A model generated the notes under the pieces. That model searched no databases. It saw only the letters and a list, made by a program, of their open reading frames with translations, and had not been told where the DNA came from. Source: Rhodocyclaceae bacterium (lineage in GTDB: Bacteria > Pseudomonadota > Gammaproteobacteria > Burkholderiales > CAIKXV01). From it: DNA of 64,000 nucleotides. The translations under genes and the position numbers were made by a program. Below, in pieces: positions 50,177 through 57,657 of the stretch. The DNA is taken from NCBI GenBank assembly GCA_020248265.1, contig JADCHX010000001.1:110351-174350 (forward strand), given 5' to 3'. The stretch's first letter is position 1. The number at the start of each line of letters is the position of its first letter.

Positions 50177-51592
50177 ATGGCCAGCATCGCACAGCAGCAG
50201 GAGCACACGCACGCGACAACCCCGCATGCGGCAGGCGTCACGGCTTACGCCGGTGCGAATCCCGATGGCGTCGTACGCAAGCATGTCAACACCATCGCGC
50301 TGATGCCGACCGAACGACGCATCGGCCTGCTGACCCGCAAACTTTTCAACGTGATGCTGCGCCTTGCCCAGCAGCAGGGCGATACCGAGACGTATACCGC
50401 TCCGTTGCGCGAACTGATCACGCTCGCGCGGTTCGACTCCAAGGACTACCAGCTTCTGAAACGCACGCTGCGCCAGATGATCAGCACGGTCGTCGAGTGG
50501 CAGAGCCCGACCGACCGCGAGTTCGTTCGCTGGGAAGCCTGTGGCCTGGTTTCGGGCGTCTCCCTCAGCAAGCCCCCAGAGGCCGGTGGCGCTGTGATCC
50601 TGCAATGGAGCTACGCACCGCAGATCCGCAATCAGCTGCTCAGCCCTGAGCGCTACGCCCGCCTGTCGCTCGAGCTGATGACCCGGCTGCGCTCACACAC
50701 CGCGCTCGCGTTGTACGAGATCTGCGCGCGGTACATCGACAATCCCAGCCACCTCACCGCACGCCAGCCGTGGCGCTGGTGGAAGCCTGTGCTCACCGGA
50801 CAGCCCGACCGCGAGGATGCCGCGCAGGCGCAGTACCGCTATTTCAAGCGCGATGTCCTCCTGCCTGCCATCGCGGAAGTCAATGCACTGACCGATATCG
50901 TCGTCGTCGGCCCGATCGAAGCACGCGGCCCCGACAACAAGACAATCACCACGATCCAGTTCGAAGTTCGTCGCCGGGAGGAGGGTGGGCGAGCACGCAG
51001 CAGCCCGCCATCCGATCTCGTCGATCTGCCCGTCCTGGGGTATGCGATTCGAAACGGGCTCTCGCAGGCCGAGGCGGAACGCCTGCTGGAACAGTACGAC
51101 GCCACGCAGTTGCGCGCGGCGGTCGACCAGCTCGTGCAGCGCCAATCCGTGCCCGAGTCCGCCGCGCTGCCCCGTATCGGCCAGCCCGCGCGATGGGTCG
51201 CGGCGGTGCTGGAAGCAGAGCGCAAGCGCAGGCCGTCGCCCGACAGCTGGAACGCGCGGCGGATCGGGCAGGGCGTTGCACCCTCCCGCGAGGCGCGCTG
51301 GCGTGAAGAGTGGATCAAGCGTCGCTATCGGGACGTGCACGGCATGTTCGTCGAGCATGACGCCGCCGCCCGCGAAGGCTGGCTTGCGCGCTATCGTGAG
51401 GAGTTGCTGGCGCAGCGCTCCGTACTGGTCAAGCGGCTCGATCGCGATGGCTGGGAGCACCCGATGGTGCGCGTCGATTTCCTGCGCTACTTTGCCCGTG
51501 CCGTGATCGGCGAGCAGTGGGACCAGCCCACCGCCGAGGACATCCTCGGGCTTGCGGCCGAGATCGGCGACGAGCCGGCGCCTGCGGCCTGA
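50177..51592 (+). CDS. Rep_3-type plasmid replication initiator
   Basis: A 471-residue protein. ATG 50177 is the first plausible start; the open frame begins at 49,826 but runs through the iterons, and no clear ribosome site precedes the ATG. Residues about 35-270 fit the paired winged-helix initiator fold: 'VRKHVNTIALMPTERRIGLL', 'LARFDSKDYQLLKRTLRQM', 'RYARLSLELMTRLRSHTALALYEICARY' and 'WWKPVLTG'. The remaining 200 residues are helical and charged and make it longer than small-plasmid RepB/RepA (about 230-350), as in initiators of large replicons. Its target should be the adjacent iterons. The recombinase gene is convergent, 55 bp away. Confidence 0.85.
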   Translation: MASIAQQQEHTHATTPHAAGVTAYAGANPDGVVRKHVNTIALMPTERRIGLLTRKLFNVMLRLAQQQGDTETYTAPLRELITLARFDSKDYQLLKRTLRQMISTVVEWQSPTDREFVRWEACGLVSGVSLSKPPEAGGAVILQWSYAPQIRNQLLSPERYARLSLELMTRLRSHTALALYEICARYIDNPSHLTARQPWRWWKPVLTGQPDREDAAQAQYRYFKRDVLLPAIAEVNALTDIVVVGPIEARGPDNKTITTIQFEVRRREEGGRARSSPPSDLVDLPVLGYAIRNGLSQAEAERLLEQYDATQLRAAVDQLVQRQSVPESAALPRIGQPARWVAAVLEAERKRRPSPDSWNARRIGQGVAPSREARWREEWIKRRYRDVHGMFVEHDAAAREGWLARYREELLAQRSVLVKRLDRDGWEHPMVRVDFLRYFARAVIGEQWDQPTAEDILGLAAEIGDEPAPAA

Positions 51593-51647
51593 AGCGTGTC
51601 ACTTGCATTTGTCTGCCGCCGCCGGCCCCGACCGACCGTAGTTGGGT

Positions 51648-52694
51648 TCAGGCGACTTCGATCCCGTCCGGGTTGACGATGCCGTGAGCGTAGGCGGCTG
51701 CCGATCCTTCGAGCGCAAGACCCATCCAGTCACGCAGTACGCGCGCCGGTTTGCCGGCACGCAACTGCCGAGCAGCAAACGCGCCGCGCAGAACGCGCGC
51801 CCCCTTGTGCGTGCGCTCGATGCGCGCACGATCGAGCCATGCCTCGCAAGCCCGATGGACGGTTCGAACGGTCAGCGAACCGCCGCGAGGCGTGGCACGG
51901 AACAGGGCGCCACCGGTATCGGTACAGAGCCGCGCCCGCTGTTGCAGCCAGGCGTCGAGAAGGGGTCGTACCGATGGACTCACCGGCGCGACCCGCTGCG
52001 GGCGCCGGCCATAGGCGGCAACGGTGACGAACGGAGGCACTTCATCGAGGTGCATGTCGCGGCCTTCCAGGGCCACGATCTCGCGCGGTTGCAGCCCTGA
52101 GCCGATGGCCATCGCAACCATCGCCGCATCGCGCAGCAGGCGCCAGGCGGCTTCCGGTCCGACGCCGCCGCTGCAGGATGCCGACAAAGAGGGTTCGGTC
52201 ACCTGCTGCAGCGCCGACAGCAGGCGGCCTTCTTCGTTCGGCGTCAATGCCTCCGGCAGCGGTCGTGTCCGTGGCGCTGGATACTTCTGCGAGAGCAGGC
52301 GGGTGGGGTTGTCGCTGCGCAGCCCGGCGCGAACCAGTTCGACATGCAGGCATTCGAGCGTACGCAGATAGCGATGGCGGGTGAGGGCGGGCGTGCCATC
52401 GCGCTGCAGGTGTTCGAGGGTGTCGAGGAAGCCGGCGATCTGTTCGACGCCGGCGGATTCAAGCGATGACGCTTGCGCATCGAGCGATGCGAGGTACCGG
52501 CGCACGATCGACAGGTGTTTCTGGATCGTCGCTGTCCGATAGGGCTCGCCGTCGTGGCGTTGCTGGTGCAGCCACACGAGGGCGCAGGAGAGGGGGGCCG
52601 ATCGCCAGTCCGCGGCGCTCGATACGCGTGCCGTTCCCCGCCCGACTTCGTGCTCGCTGTCGGTGAAAAGGTCAGGTTTGGAGGCAGGGGACAT
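51648..52694 (-). CDS. Tyrosine recombinase-like protein with altered catalytic residues
   Basis: A 348-residue protein with the two-domain layout of XerC/D-type recombinases: an N-terminal SAM-like domain ('TATIQKHLSIVRRYLASLD', 'TRHRYLRTLECLHVEL') and a C-terminal catalytic domain. The active site is degenerate. The first arginine ('TGLRxSE' in the family) is Gln202 in 'GSGLQPREIVALE'; the HxLRH box reads 'ARVLRGAFAAR', keeping Arg303 but not the histidines; 'LGH' is 'MGL'; only the nucleophile Tyr335 in 'AAAYAHG' is intact. It may still bind DNA or resolve replicon dimers inefficiently. It converges on rep. ATG 52694 is the first in frame. Confidence 0.82.
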   Translation of the reverse strand: MSPASKPDLFTDSEHEVGRGTARVSSAADWRSAPLSCALVWLHQQRHDGEPYRTATIQKHLSIVRRYLASLDAQASSLESAGVEQIAGFLDTLEHLQRDGTPALTRHRYLRTLECLHVELVRAGLRSDNPTRLLSQKYPAPRTRPLPEALTPNEEGRLLSALQQVTEPSLSASCSGGVGPEAAWRLLRDAAMVAMAIGSGLQPREIVALEGRDMHLDEVPPFVTVAAYGRRPQRVAPVSPSVRPLLDAWLQQRARLCTDTGGALFRATPRGGSLTVRTVHRACEAWLDRARIERTHKGARVLRGAFAARQLRAGKPARVLRDWMGLALEGSAAAYAHGIVNPDGIEVA

Positions 52695-52943
52695 GTGCCG
52701 CAGTGTAGCGCCATTCTGCGGTAAGGCTTCTGGATGTCCTTTCCCCGAACCAGAGCGGCCGCCGACAGCGCGTGGAGGCGGTGGTTTTCATTGGCTTGGT
52801 GCGCTTGGGGAAAGGACATTCAATGGTGCGTGATAAGCGCGCGAGGGTGTCGCGGCGGGCGCCGGCAGCCTTAAGATGGGAGCCGGGCAAGCCGCAGCTC
52901 AGGCATGCGGCTCCGGACATACCGACAACCCGAGGGGGACTGG

Positions 52944-53306
52944 ATGGCCACGATCGACAGCGCAATCGGCGAGGCGCCGTACTGCATGATGATCACGTTC
53001 GAAATCGACCCGAAGGACGAAGCCGAGTTCAACGACATCTACGACAACGACCATGTGCCGAACATCATGAAACTGCCAGGAGTGACCGAGGTCCTTCGCT
53101 TCCGCGAGGCGGAGGCGAACGCGAAGGGTTTCCTGGTCTACACCGCGGTCTACATGATGGCGACCGAGAACCTCCACCTGACGTCGGAATGGACCGTACT
53201 GTCCGACCTCGGGCGCTGGGCGCCGGTAATCCGCCCGAAGGTCAAGTCGCGTACGCGCAGCACCGGGCCGGTCATCGCCCGCTTCCGCAAGACCGCCAGG
53301 GGATGA
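52944..53306 (+). CDS. Small conserved protein, ferredoxin-like alpha/beta-barrel fold (EthD/ABM-like)
   Basis: A 120-residue protein; ATG 52944 follows GAGGGGGAC. The sequence 'MITFEIDPKDEAEFNDIYDN', then 'HVPNIMKLPGVTEVLRFREA', has the strand-helix-strand pattern of dimeric alpha/beta-barrel proteins such as EthD or antibiotic-monooxygenase-like domains, in which an early 'H-P' follows an Asp/Glu-rich helix. These act as small oxygenases, isomerases or ligand carriers in degradation pathways. It precedes a Bug gene by 61 bp and may form its operon. No catalytic residue can be assigned. Confidence 0.75.
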   Translation: MATIDSAIGEAPYCMMITFEIDPKDEAEFNDIYDNDHVPNIMKLPGVTEVLRFREAEANAKGFLVYTAVYMMATENLHLTSEWTVLSDLGRWAPVIRPKVKSRTRSTGPVIARFRKTARG

Positions 53307-53367
53307 GGGCCCTGCTGCGCCCGCGCACTGGCTGCACCTCATTGCAGGCTACCAACGTGGAGGCACG

Positions 53368-54357
53368 ATGAACGACACACCCGGCACGCCGGTGCGCGCG
53401 GCACTCCTGCTCGCTGCCATCACCTTCACGGCCGCAGTACACGCCCAGCCCTCGGCTGCGTCCTATCCCGCGAAACCCATCCGCTGGATCGTGCCTTACC
53501 CTACCGGTGGTACCTCCGATTTCCTCGCGCGGCTGATCGGACAGAAGCTGACCGACGCCTGGGGACAACCGGTGCTTGTCGACAACCGCAGCGGTGCCAA
53601 CGGCAACATCGGCACCGAAGTCGCTGCGCGCGCCGCAGCCGACGGCTACACGCTGCTGCTGGTGGCGAGCACCTTCACCATGAACCCGGCCGTGTACCCG
53701 AAGCTGCCGTTCGACAGTGCGCGCGACTTCGCGCCCGTCACTACGCTGCTCTGGCAGCCCTATGCGCTGTCCGTCCACCCCTCTGTACCGGCCACGTCGG
53801 TCAGGCAACTGCTCGACCTCGCGCGGGCGAAGCCTGGCGACATCACCTACAGCTCGGGCGGCAACGGCAACGCAACCCATATCGCGGCCGAGCTGTTCGC
53901 ATCGATGGCGAAGGTGCAGTTCACGCATGTGCCCTATCGGGGCGTCGGTCCTGCGATCCAGGCATTGCTCGCGGGCGAGGTCAAGCTTTCATGGGCGTCG
54001 TCGGTCGCGGTCCGGCCCCATCTCGCCTCCGCCAGGCTGCGCGTGCTCGCCGTCACAGGAACCAAGCGCATCGCGGCGCTGCCCGACGTGCCCACCGTCT
54101 CCGAATCCGGCGTACCCGACTATGTCGAAGGCAACTGGCAGATGGTGCTGGTGCCGGCACGCACGCCCGGGCCACTGATCGAGCGGCTCAATACCGAGCT
54201 GGTACGCATCCTGCGCACCCCCGAACTCACCGCGTCCATCCAGCAGACAGGCTCCGACGTCATGGCCAACAGCCCCGCGGAATCCGCCGCACTGATCCGC
54301 GCAGACCTCGTCCGTTATGGACGCCTGATCCGCGCGCTCGACATCCGCCCCGAATGA
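53368..54357 (+). CDS. Bug/TctC-family solute-binding protein
   Basis: A 329-residue receptor; ATG 53368 has GTGGAGG upstream. The signal peptide ends at 'TAAVHAQPS'. Landmarks: 'IRWIVPYPTGGTSDFLAR', 'LVDNRSGANGNIG', 'DFAPVTTLLWQP', 'THVPYRGVGPAIQA' and 'PTVSESGVPDY'. It is the only Bug on the right side of the replicon core and follows the small barrel-fold protein, so the two probably handle one compound. Confidence 0.91.
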   Translation: MNDTPGTPVRAALLLAAITFTAAVHAQPSAASYPAKPIRWIVPYPTGGTSDFLARLIGQKLTDAWGQPVLVDNRSGANGNIGTEVAARAAADGYTLLLVASTFTMNPAVYPKLPFDSARDFAPVTTLLWQPYALSVHPSVPATSVRQLLDLARAKPGDITYSSGGNGNATHIAAELFASMAKVQFTHVPYRGVGPAIQALLAGEVKLSWASSVAVRPHLASARLRVLAVTGTKRIAALPDVPTVSESGVPDYVEGNWQMVLVPARTPGPLIERLNTELVRILRTPELTASIQQTGSDVMANSPAESAALIRADLVRYGRLIRALDIRPE

Positions 54358-54489
54358 CGGTACTGGCAGCATTGAACCGGCACGCGAACGGACCAGACGA
54401 CTCCCGCGTGAGGCGTACGCTCTGCGTGCGTCATCAGCCTTCGAGCGCGTACCATTGGGGCCCCGTTGGTAGTGAAGGCAACTGTCCCC

Positions 54490-54957
54490 ATGGCTAACCT
54501 GACATCGCTCTTGCGCGACGAGATCACGCGCCTCGCCAAACGCCAGATCAATGCAGAGATCGCTCCGCTGAAGAAACGCTGGGCCCAGCAGCGCCGCGTG
54601 ATCGCGTCGCTCAAGGAAGAATGCGCGGCACTGCGGCGCGAGCTGACGCAGCTCGACAAGCGCAGTGCACGGACATCGATGGCAGCCCCCATCGTCACGG
54701 CCAGTGCCGGGCCCTCCATCGAAGGAGGACCGCGTCGCCGTTTTCGCGCCGACGGACTGCGCTCGTTTCGGGCCCGGCTCGGGTTGACGGTGCGCGATGT
54801 AGCGCTGTTGCTTGGCGTGAGTGAACAGACGATCTACAACTGGGAAACCGCTTCCACCCGCCCGCAACCGGCGATGCTCGACGCCATCGCCGCGCTGCGC
54901 GCGCTCGGCAAGCGTGAAGTGAAGGCCCGGCTGCTCGAGCTGCAGAAAAAGAAATAA
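54490..54957 (+). CDS. XRE-like HTH protein with N-terminal coiled coil
   Basis: A 155-residue protein. ATG 54490 is chosen because similarity to a helical, basic N-terminus starts there; an in-frame start at 54,466 exists and no good ribosome site precedes either. Residues about 5-65 are charged heptads ('LAKRQINAEIAPLKKRW', 'LKEECAALRRELTQLD') that predict a coiled coil. Residues about 92-145 are a helix-turn-helix: 'LRSFRARLGLTVRDVALLL', 'GVSEQTIYNWE', 'RPQPAMLDAIAAL'. It could be a small DNA-binding regulator or nucleoid-associated protein. It stands alone and converges on the LysR gene of the dab operon. Confidence 0.8.
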   Translation: MANLTSLLRDEITRLAKRQINAEIAPLKKRWAQQRRVIASLKEECAALRRELTQLDKRSARTSMAAPIVTASAGPSIEGGPRRRFRADGLRSFRARLGLTVRDVALLLGVSEQTIYNWETASTRPQPAMLDAIAALRALGKREVKARLLELQKKK

Positions 54958-54994
54958 TCCGGCGGGGCATGCCGCTGCCGCGACCCATGCGGCT

Positions 54995-55900
54995 TCACTC
55001 GCCTGCGAAGGCCAGCACGTCCGCCTCCGTGCGGCGCAGCAGCGACTTGAGCAGCGGCGGCTCGAAATGCCGCTGCACGGTGATTGCATAGAAGTTCTCG
55101 TGCAGGTCCGGCACGACGCAGTATTCGGCGAGCGTACCGCTGCGCAACTCATCCTGGACGACAACGGTCGGCACCAGCGCCACGCTGTCCGAATCGCGGG
55201 CGAGCAGCCGGAGCAATGCCATGTCGTCGACCTCGGCACGCAGGCGGTAGCGCAGCCCGCGCTGCTCGCAGATCAGGTCGAACCCGGTGCGTATGTCGTT
55301 ATCCCTGCCCGGCAGCAGCAGCGGCACGTCGGCCAGTTCATCCGGAAAACGGAACGCTCGCCGTTTCGGCCGCGGCTTTCCGACAAGGCTCACCGGCTGA
55401 CGCGCGATCCGGCGGCAGCGCCACGGATCATCGACGGTCGCCGGCACACGGCGGTTCGACAGCACCAGATCGATCGCATGCACCCGCAGGCGCGCGAGCA
55501 GTTCCTGCAGGCTGCCCGATTGCAGCGCGAGCGATACGTCGTCGCGCGCGAGCAGGGGCCGGACGAAATTCTCCTGGAAATTGCGCGACAGGGTCGCCAT
55601 CGCGCCGATGCGCAGGACCTGGCGCTCCTCGCGGTGGCCATCGCGCAGCAGCGCAAGCAGCTCGTTGCCCGACGCGAAGATGCGCTCGGAGTAGGCGAGC
55701 GCGAGATGTCCCGCCTCGGTCAGCTTCAGCGTACGGCCGACGCGAGCGAACAGCGGCTGTCCGAACGCTTCCTCGAGCTGCCGTATCTGGCTGGACAACG
55801 CCGACTGCGACACATGCAGTCGCGCCGCCGCGCGCGTGAGGTTTCCCTCCCTGGCCACGGCCCAGAAGTAGTGCAGGTGATGGTAGTTGAGCCGTGCCAT
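54995..55900 (-). CDS. LysR-type regulator of the dab operon (NhaR-like)
   Basis: A 301-residue regulator from ATG 55900; the open frame extends to 55,981 over the promoter region. The helix-turn-helix is 'NLTRAAARLHVSQSALSSQIRQLE', and the start 'LNYHHLHYFWAVAREG' is typical of NhaR-type LysR proteins. The effector domain follows from about residue 92. It is divergent from dabB-dabA with 149 bp between, an arrangement also known for the DAB2 locus of Halothiobacillus neapolitanus, where a LysR gene accompanies the uptake genes. Control by carbon dioxide or pH is the natural inference. Confidence 0.88.
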   Translation of the reverse strand: MARLNYHHLHYFWAVAREGNLTRAAARLHVSQSALSSQIRQLEEAFGQPLFARVGRTLKLTEAGHLALAYSERIFASGNELLALLRDGHREERQVLRIGAMATLSRNFQENFVRPLLARDDVSLALQSGSLQELLARLRVHAIDLVLSNRRVPATVDDPWRCRRIARQPVSLVGKPRPKRRAFRFPDELADVPLLLPGRDNDIRTGFDLICEQRGLRYRLRAEVDDMALLRLLARDSDSVALVPTVVVQDELRSGTLAEYCVVPDLHENFYAITVQRHFEPPLLKSLLRRTEADVLAFAGE

Positions 55901-56049
55901 GGCAGCTGTCCTCGTCGATTGGAGGTGACGTAGCAGGTTTCGTGGACCGTTCTGTATTGATTGACGGATCGTGCGGAACATTGAATTTTACGCATGCGAC
56001 GCGCCTGCGTAGATTCGCGCTGTCGCCACGTCTGATCCCCGGAAGCCCT

Positions 56050-57657
56050 TTGAACCCTGCCGCGCTCGACACGCTGACCCAGGACCTGCCTGCCTGGCGC
56101 AGCGCCCTGCTGCTCAGCCTGCCGGTGGTGTTCGGCGTCACGGCGGCCGCGCTGGCTGCGCTGGGCCCATCGGTGCGCGTCGCCTGGTCGCTGGTGCGCC
56201 TTGCCAGCGCGATCGCGCTGGCAGCCGCCCTGCTGGCGTTCGCGGCGTTCGCTGCTGCCGGTGCAGCCGTGCTGCCGCTCGGGCCGCTGTACCTGCTGCG
56301 GACGGACGCCGCCGGCGCCGTGATGACGCTGCTCGTGGCGTTCGTCGGCTGGGTGATCGCCGGGTACTCCAGGCGCTATCTCGAAGGCGAACCCGGGCAG
56401 GTGCGCTATGCCTGCTGGCTGATGGCCACCCTCGCTGGAGTGGGCGGCGTCGCGATCGCGAACGACCTCCTGCTGCTGGCCTTGTGCTGGCTGGTTGCCA
56501 GCGCGTCCCTGCAGCGGCTGTTGCTGTTCCACGGCGCACGCCCGGCGGCGCGTATCGCCGCGCACAAGAAGCTGATCGCGAACCGGCTTGCCGAGGTGTG
56601 CCTGTTCGCTGCGATCGCCGTCCTCTGGGCGAACCTCGGCACGCTTCGTATCGATGCAATGGTCGCGCACCCGACTCTGGCCGCGGGGGCTGGTGTCCCG
56701 CTCGCGGTGCATGCGGCGATGCTGCTGATCGTGCTCTCGGCCCTGCTCAAGTGCGCGCTGCTGCCGTTCCACGGCTGGCTGATCCAGGTGATGGAAGCGC
56801 CGACGCCAGTATCCGCGCTGCTGCATGCCGGCGTGGTGAACCTGGGCGGCTTCGTACTGATCCGCCTCGGCGGCCTGCTCGATGCCACCCCAGCTGCGCA
56901 GGTGCTGCTGGTCGTTGCCGGCACTGCCACAGCCGTACTCGCAGCGCTGGTGATGACGACCCGCATCAGCATCAAGGTCTCTCTCGCCTGGTCGACCTGC
57001 GCGCAGATGGGCTTCATGCTGATGCAGGTGGGGCTCGGTGCCTACCCGATGGCCCTGCTGCACCTGGTCGCCCATTCACTCTACAAGGCCCATGCTTTCC
57101 TCGCCGCGGGCGGAACCGTACGCCGCACCACCGAGCTGGCACTCGCCGGCCGACCGGCAGCTCACGATGTCGCGTCAGCACTCGTGGTCGCGGCGGGCGC
57201 AGCCGGGGTGATGGCGACGGCGTTCGGCGGATGGGCGCTCGCGTCCGGCGGACATTCCACGATCGAGCCGGCCCAGTGGGCCCTCGCCGCGATCGCCAGC
57301 CTCGCCCTTGCGCCACTGCTGCCGCTGTCGGCCCGGCGCGGCGCGGTCCAGCCGGCCGTACTCCTCCTGTCTGCCCTTGCGGTGGCCCTCGTGTACGCAG
57401 GCCTGCACCAGGTCGCGGGGCACTGGCTGCCAGCCCGGGCGAGCGGCGATGCATGGCTGCCCTGGCTGCTGTCCGCGTGCGTGCTGGCCGCCTTCGCTGC
57501 GCTATACCTGCTGCAGTCGCTGTTGCGCGCCGACCCCTGCGGCGCGCTCTCGCGGCGGCTGCACCCCTGGTTCTATGCCGGGCTGTTCCTCGACGACCGA
57601 CTGACCCGGGTTGCCTTTGCGGCCTGGCCGCTGCGCGGCCCGAGGAGCCACACATGA
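56050..57657 (+). CDS. dabB: DabB: NuoL/MrpA-like membrane subunit of the inorganic carbon uptake complex
   Basis: A 535-residue membrane protein. TTG 56050 with GGAAG upstream is preferred; there is no in-frame ATG near the beginning of the homologous region. About 13 hydrophobic segments can be counted. The proton-channel core of NuoL-type subunits is present: 'LLKCALLPFHGWLIQVMEAPTPVSALLHAG' region (56,752-56,841), with Lys and the 'PTPVSALLHAGVVN' motif, and 'KVSLAWSTCAQMGFMLMQVGLG'. DabB couples cation flux to carbon dioxide hydration by DabA in the membrane. It overlaps dabA by 4 bp. Confidence 0.9.
   Translation: MNPAALDTLTQDLPAWRSALLLSLPVVFGVTAAALAALGPSVRVAWSLVRLASAIALAAALLAFAAFAAAGAAVLPLGPLYLLRTDAAGAVMTLLVAFVGWVIAGYSRRYLEGEPGQVRYACWLMATLAGVGGVAIANDLLLLALCWLVASASLQRLLLFHGARPAARIAAHKKLIANRLAEVCLFAAIAVLWANLGTLRIDAMVAHPTLAAGAGVPLAVHAAMLLIVLSALLKCALLPFHGWLIQVMEAPTPVSALLHAGVVNLGGFVLIRLGGLLDATPAAQVLLVVAGTATAVLAALVMTTRISIKVSLAWSTCAQMGFMLMQVGLGAYPMALLHLVAHSLYKAHAFLAAGGTVRRTTELALAGRPAAHDVASALVVAAGAAGVMATAFGGWALASGGHSTIEPAQWALAAIASLALAPLLPLSARRGAVQPAVLLLSALAVALVYAGLHQVAGHWLPARASGDAWLPWLLSACVLAAFAALYLLQSLLRADPCGALSRRLHPWFYAGLFLDDRLTRVAFAAWPLRGPRSHT

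Noticed and set aside
55957..55990. A TTGACG box at 55,961 as the dabB promoter
   Set aside because: The -35 match is good, but no acceptable -10 hexamer lies 16-18 bases downstream; not listed as a feature.
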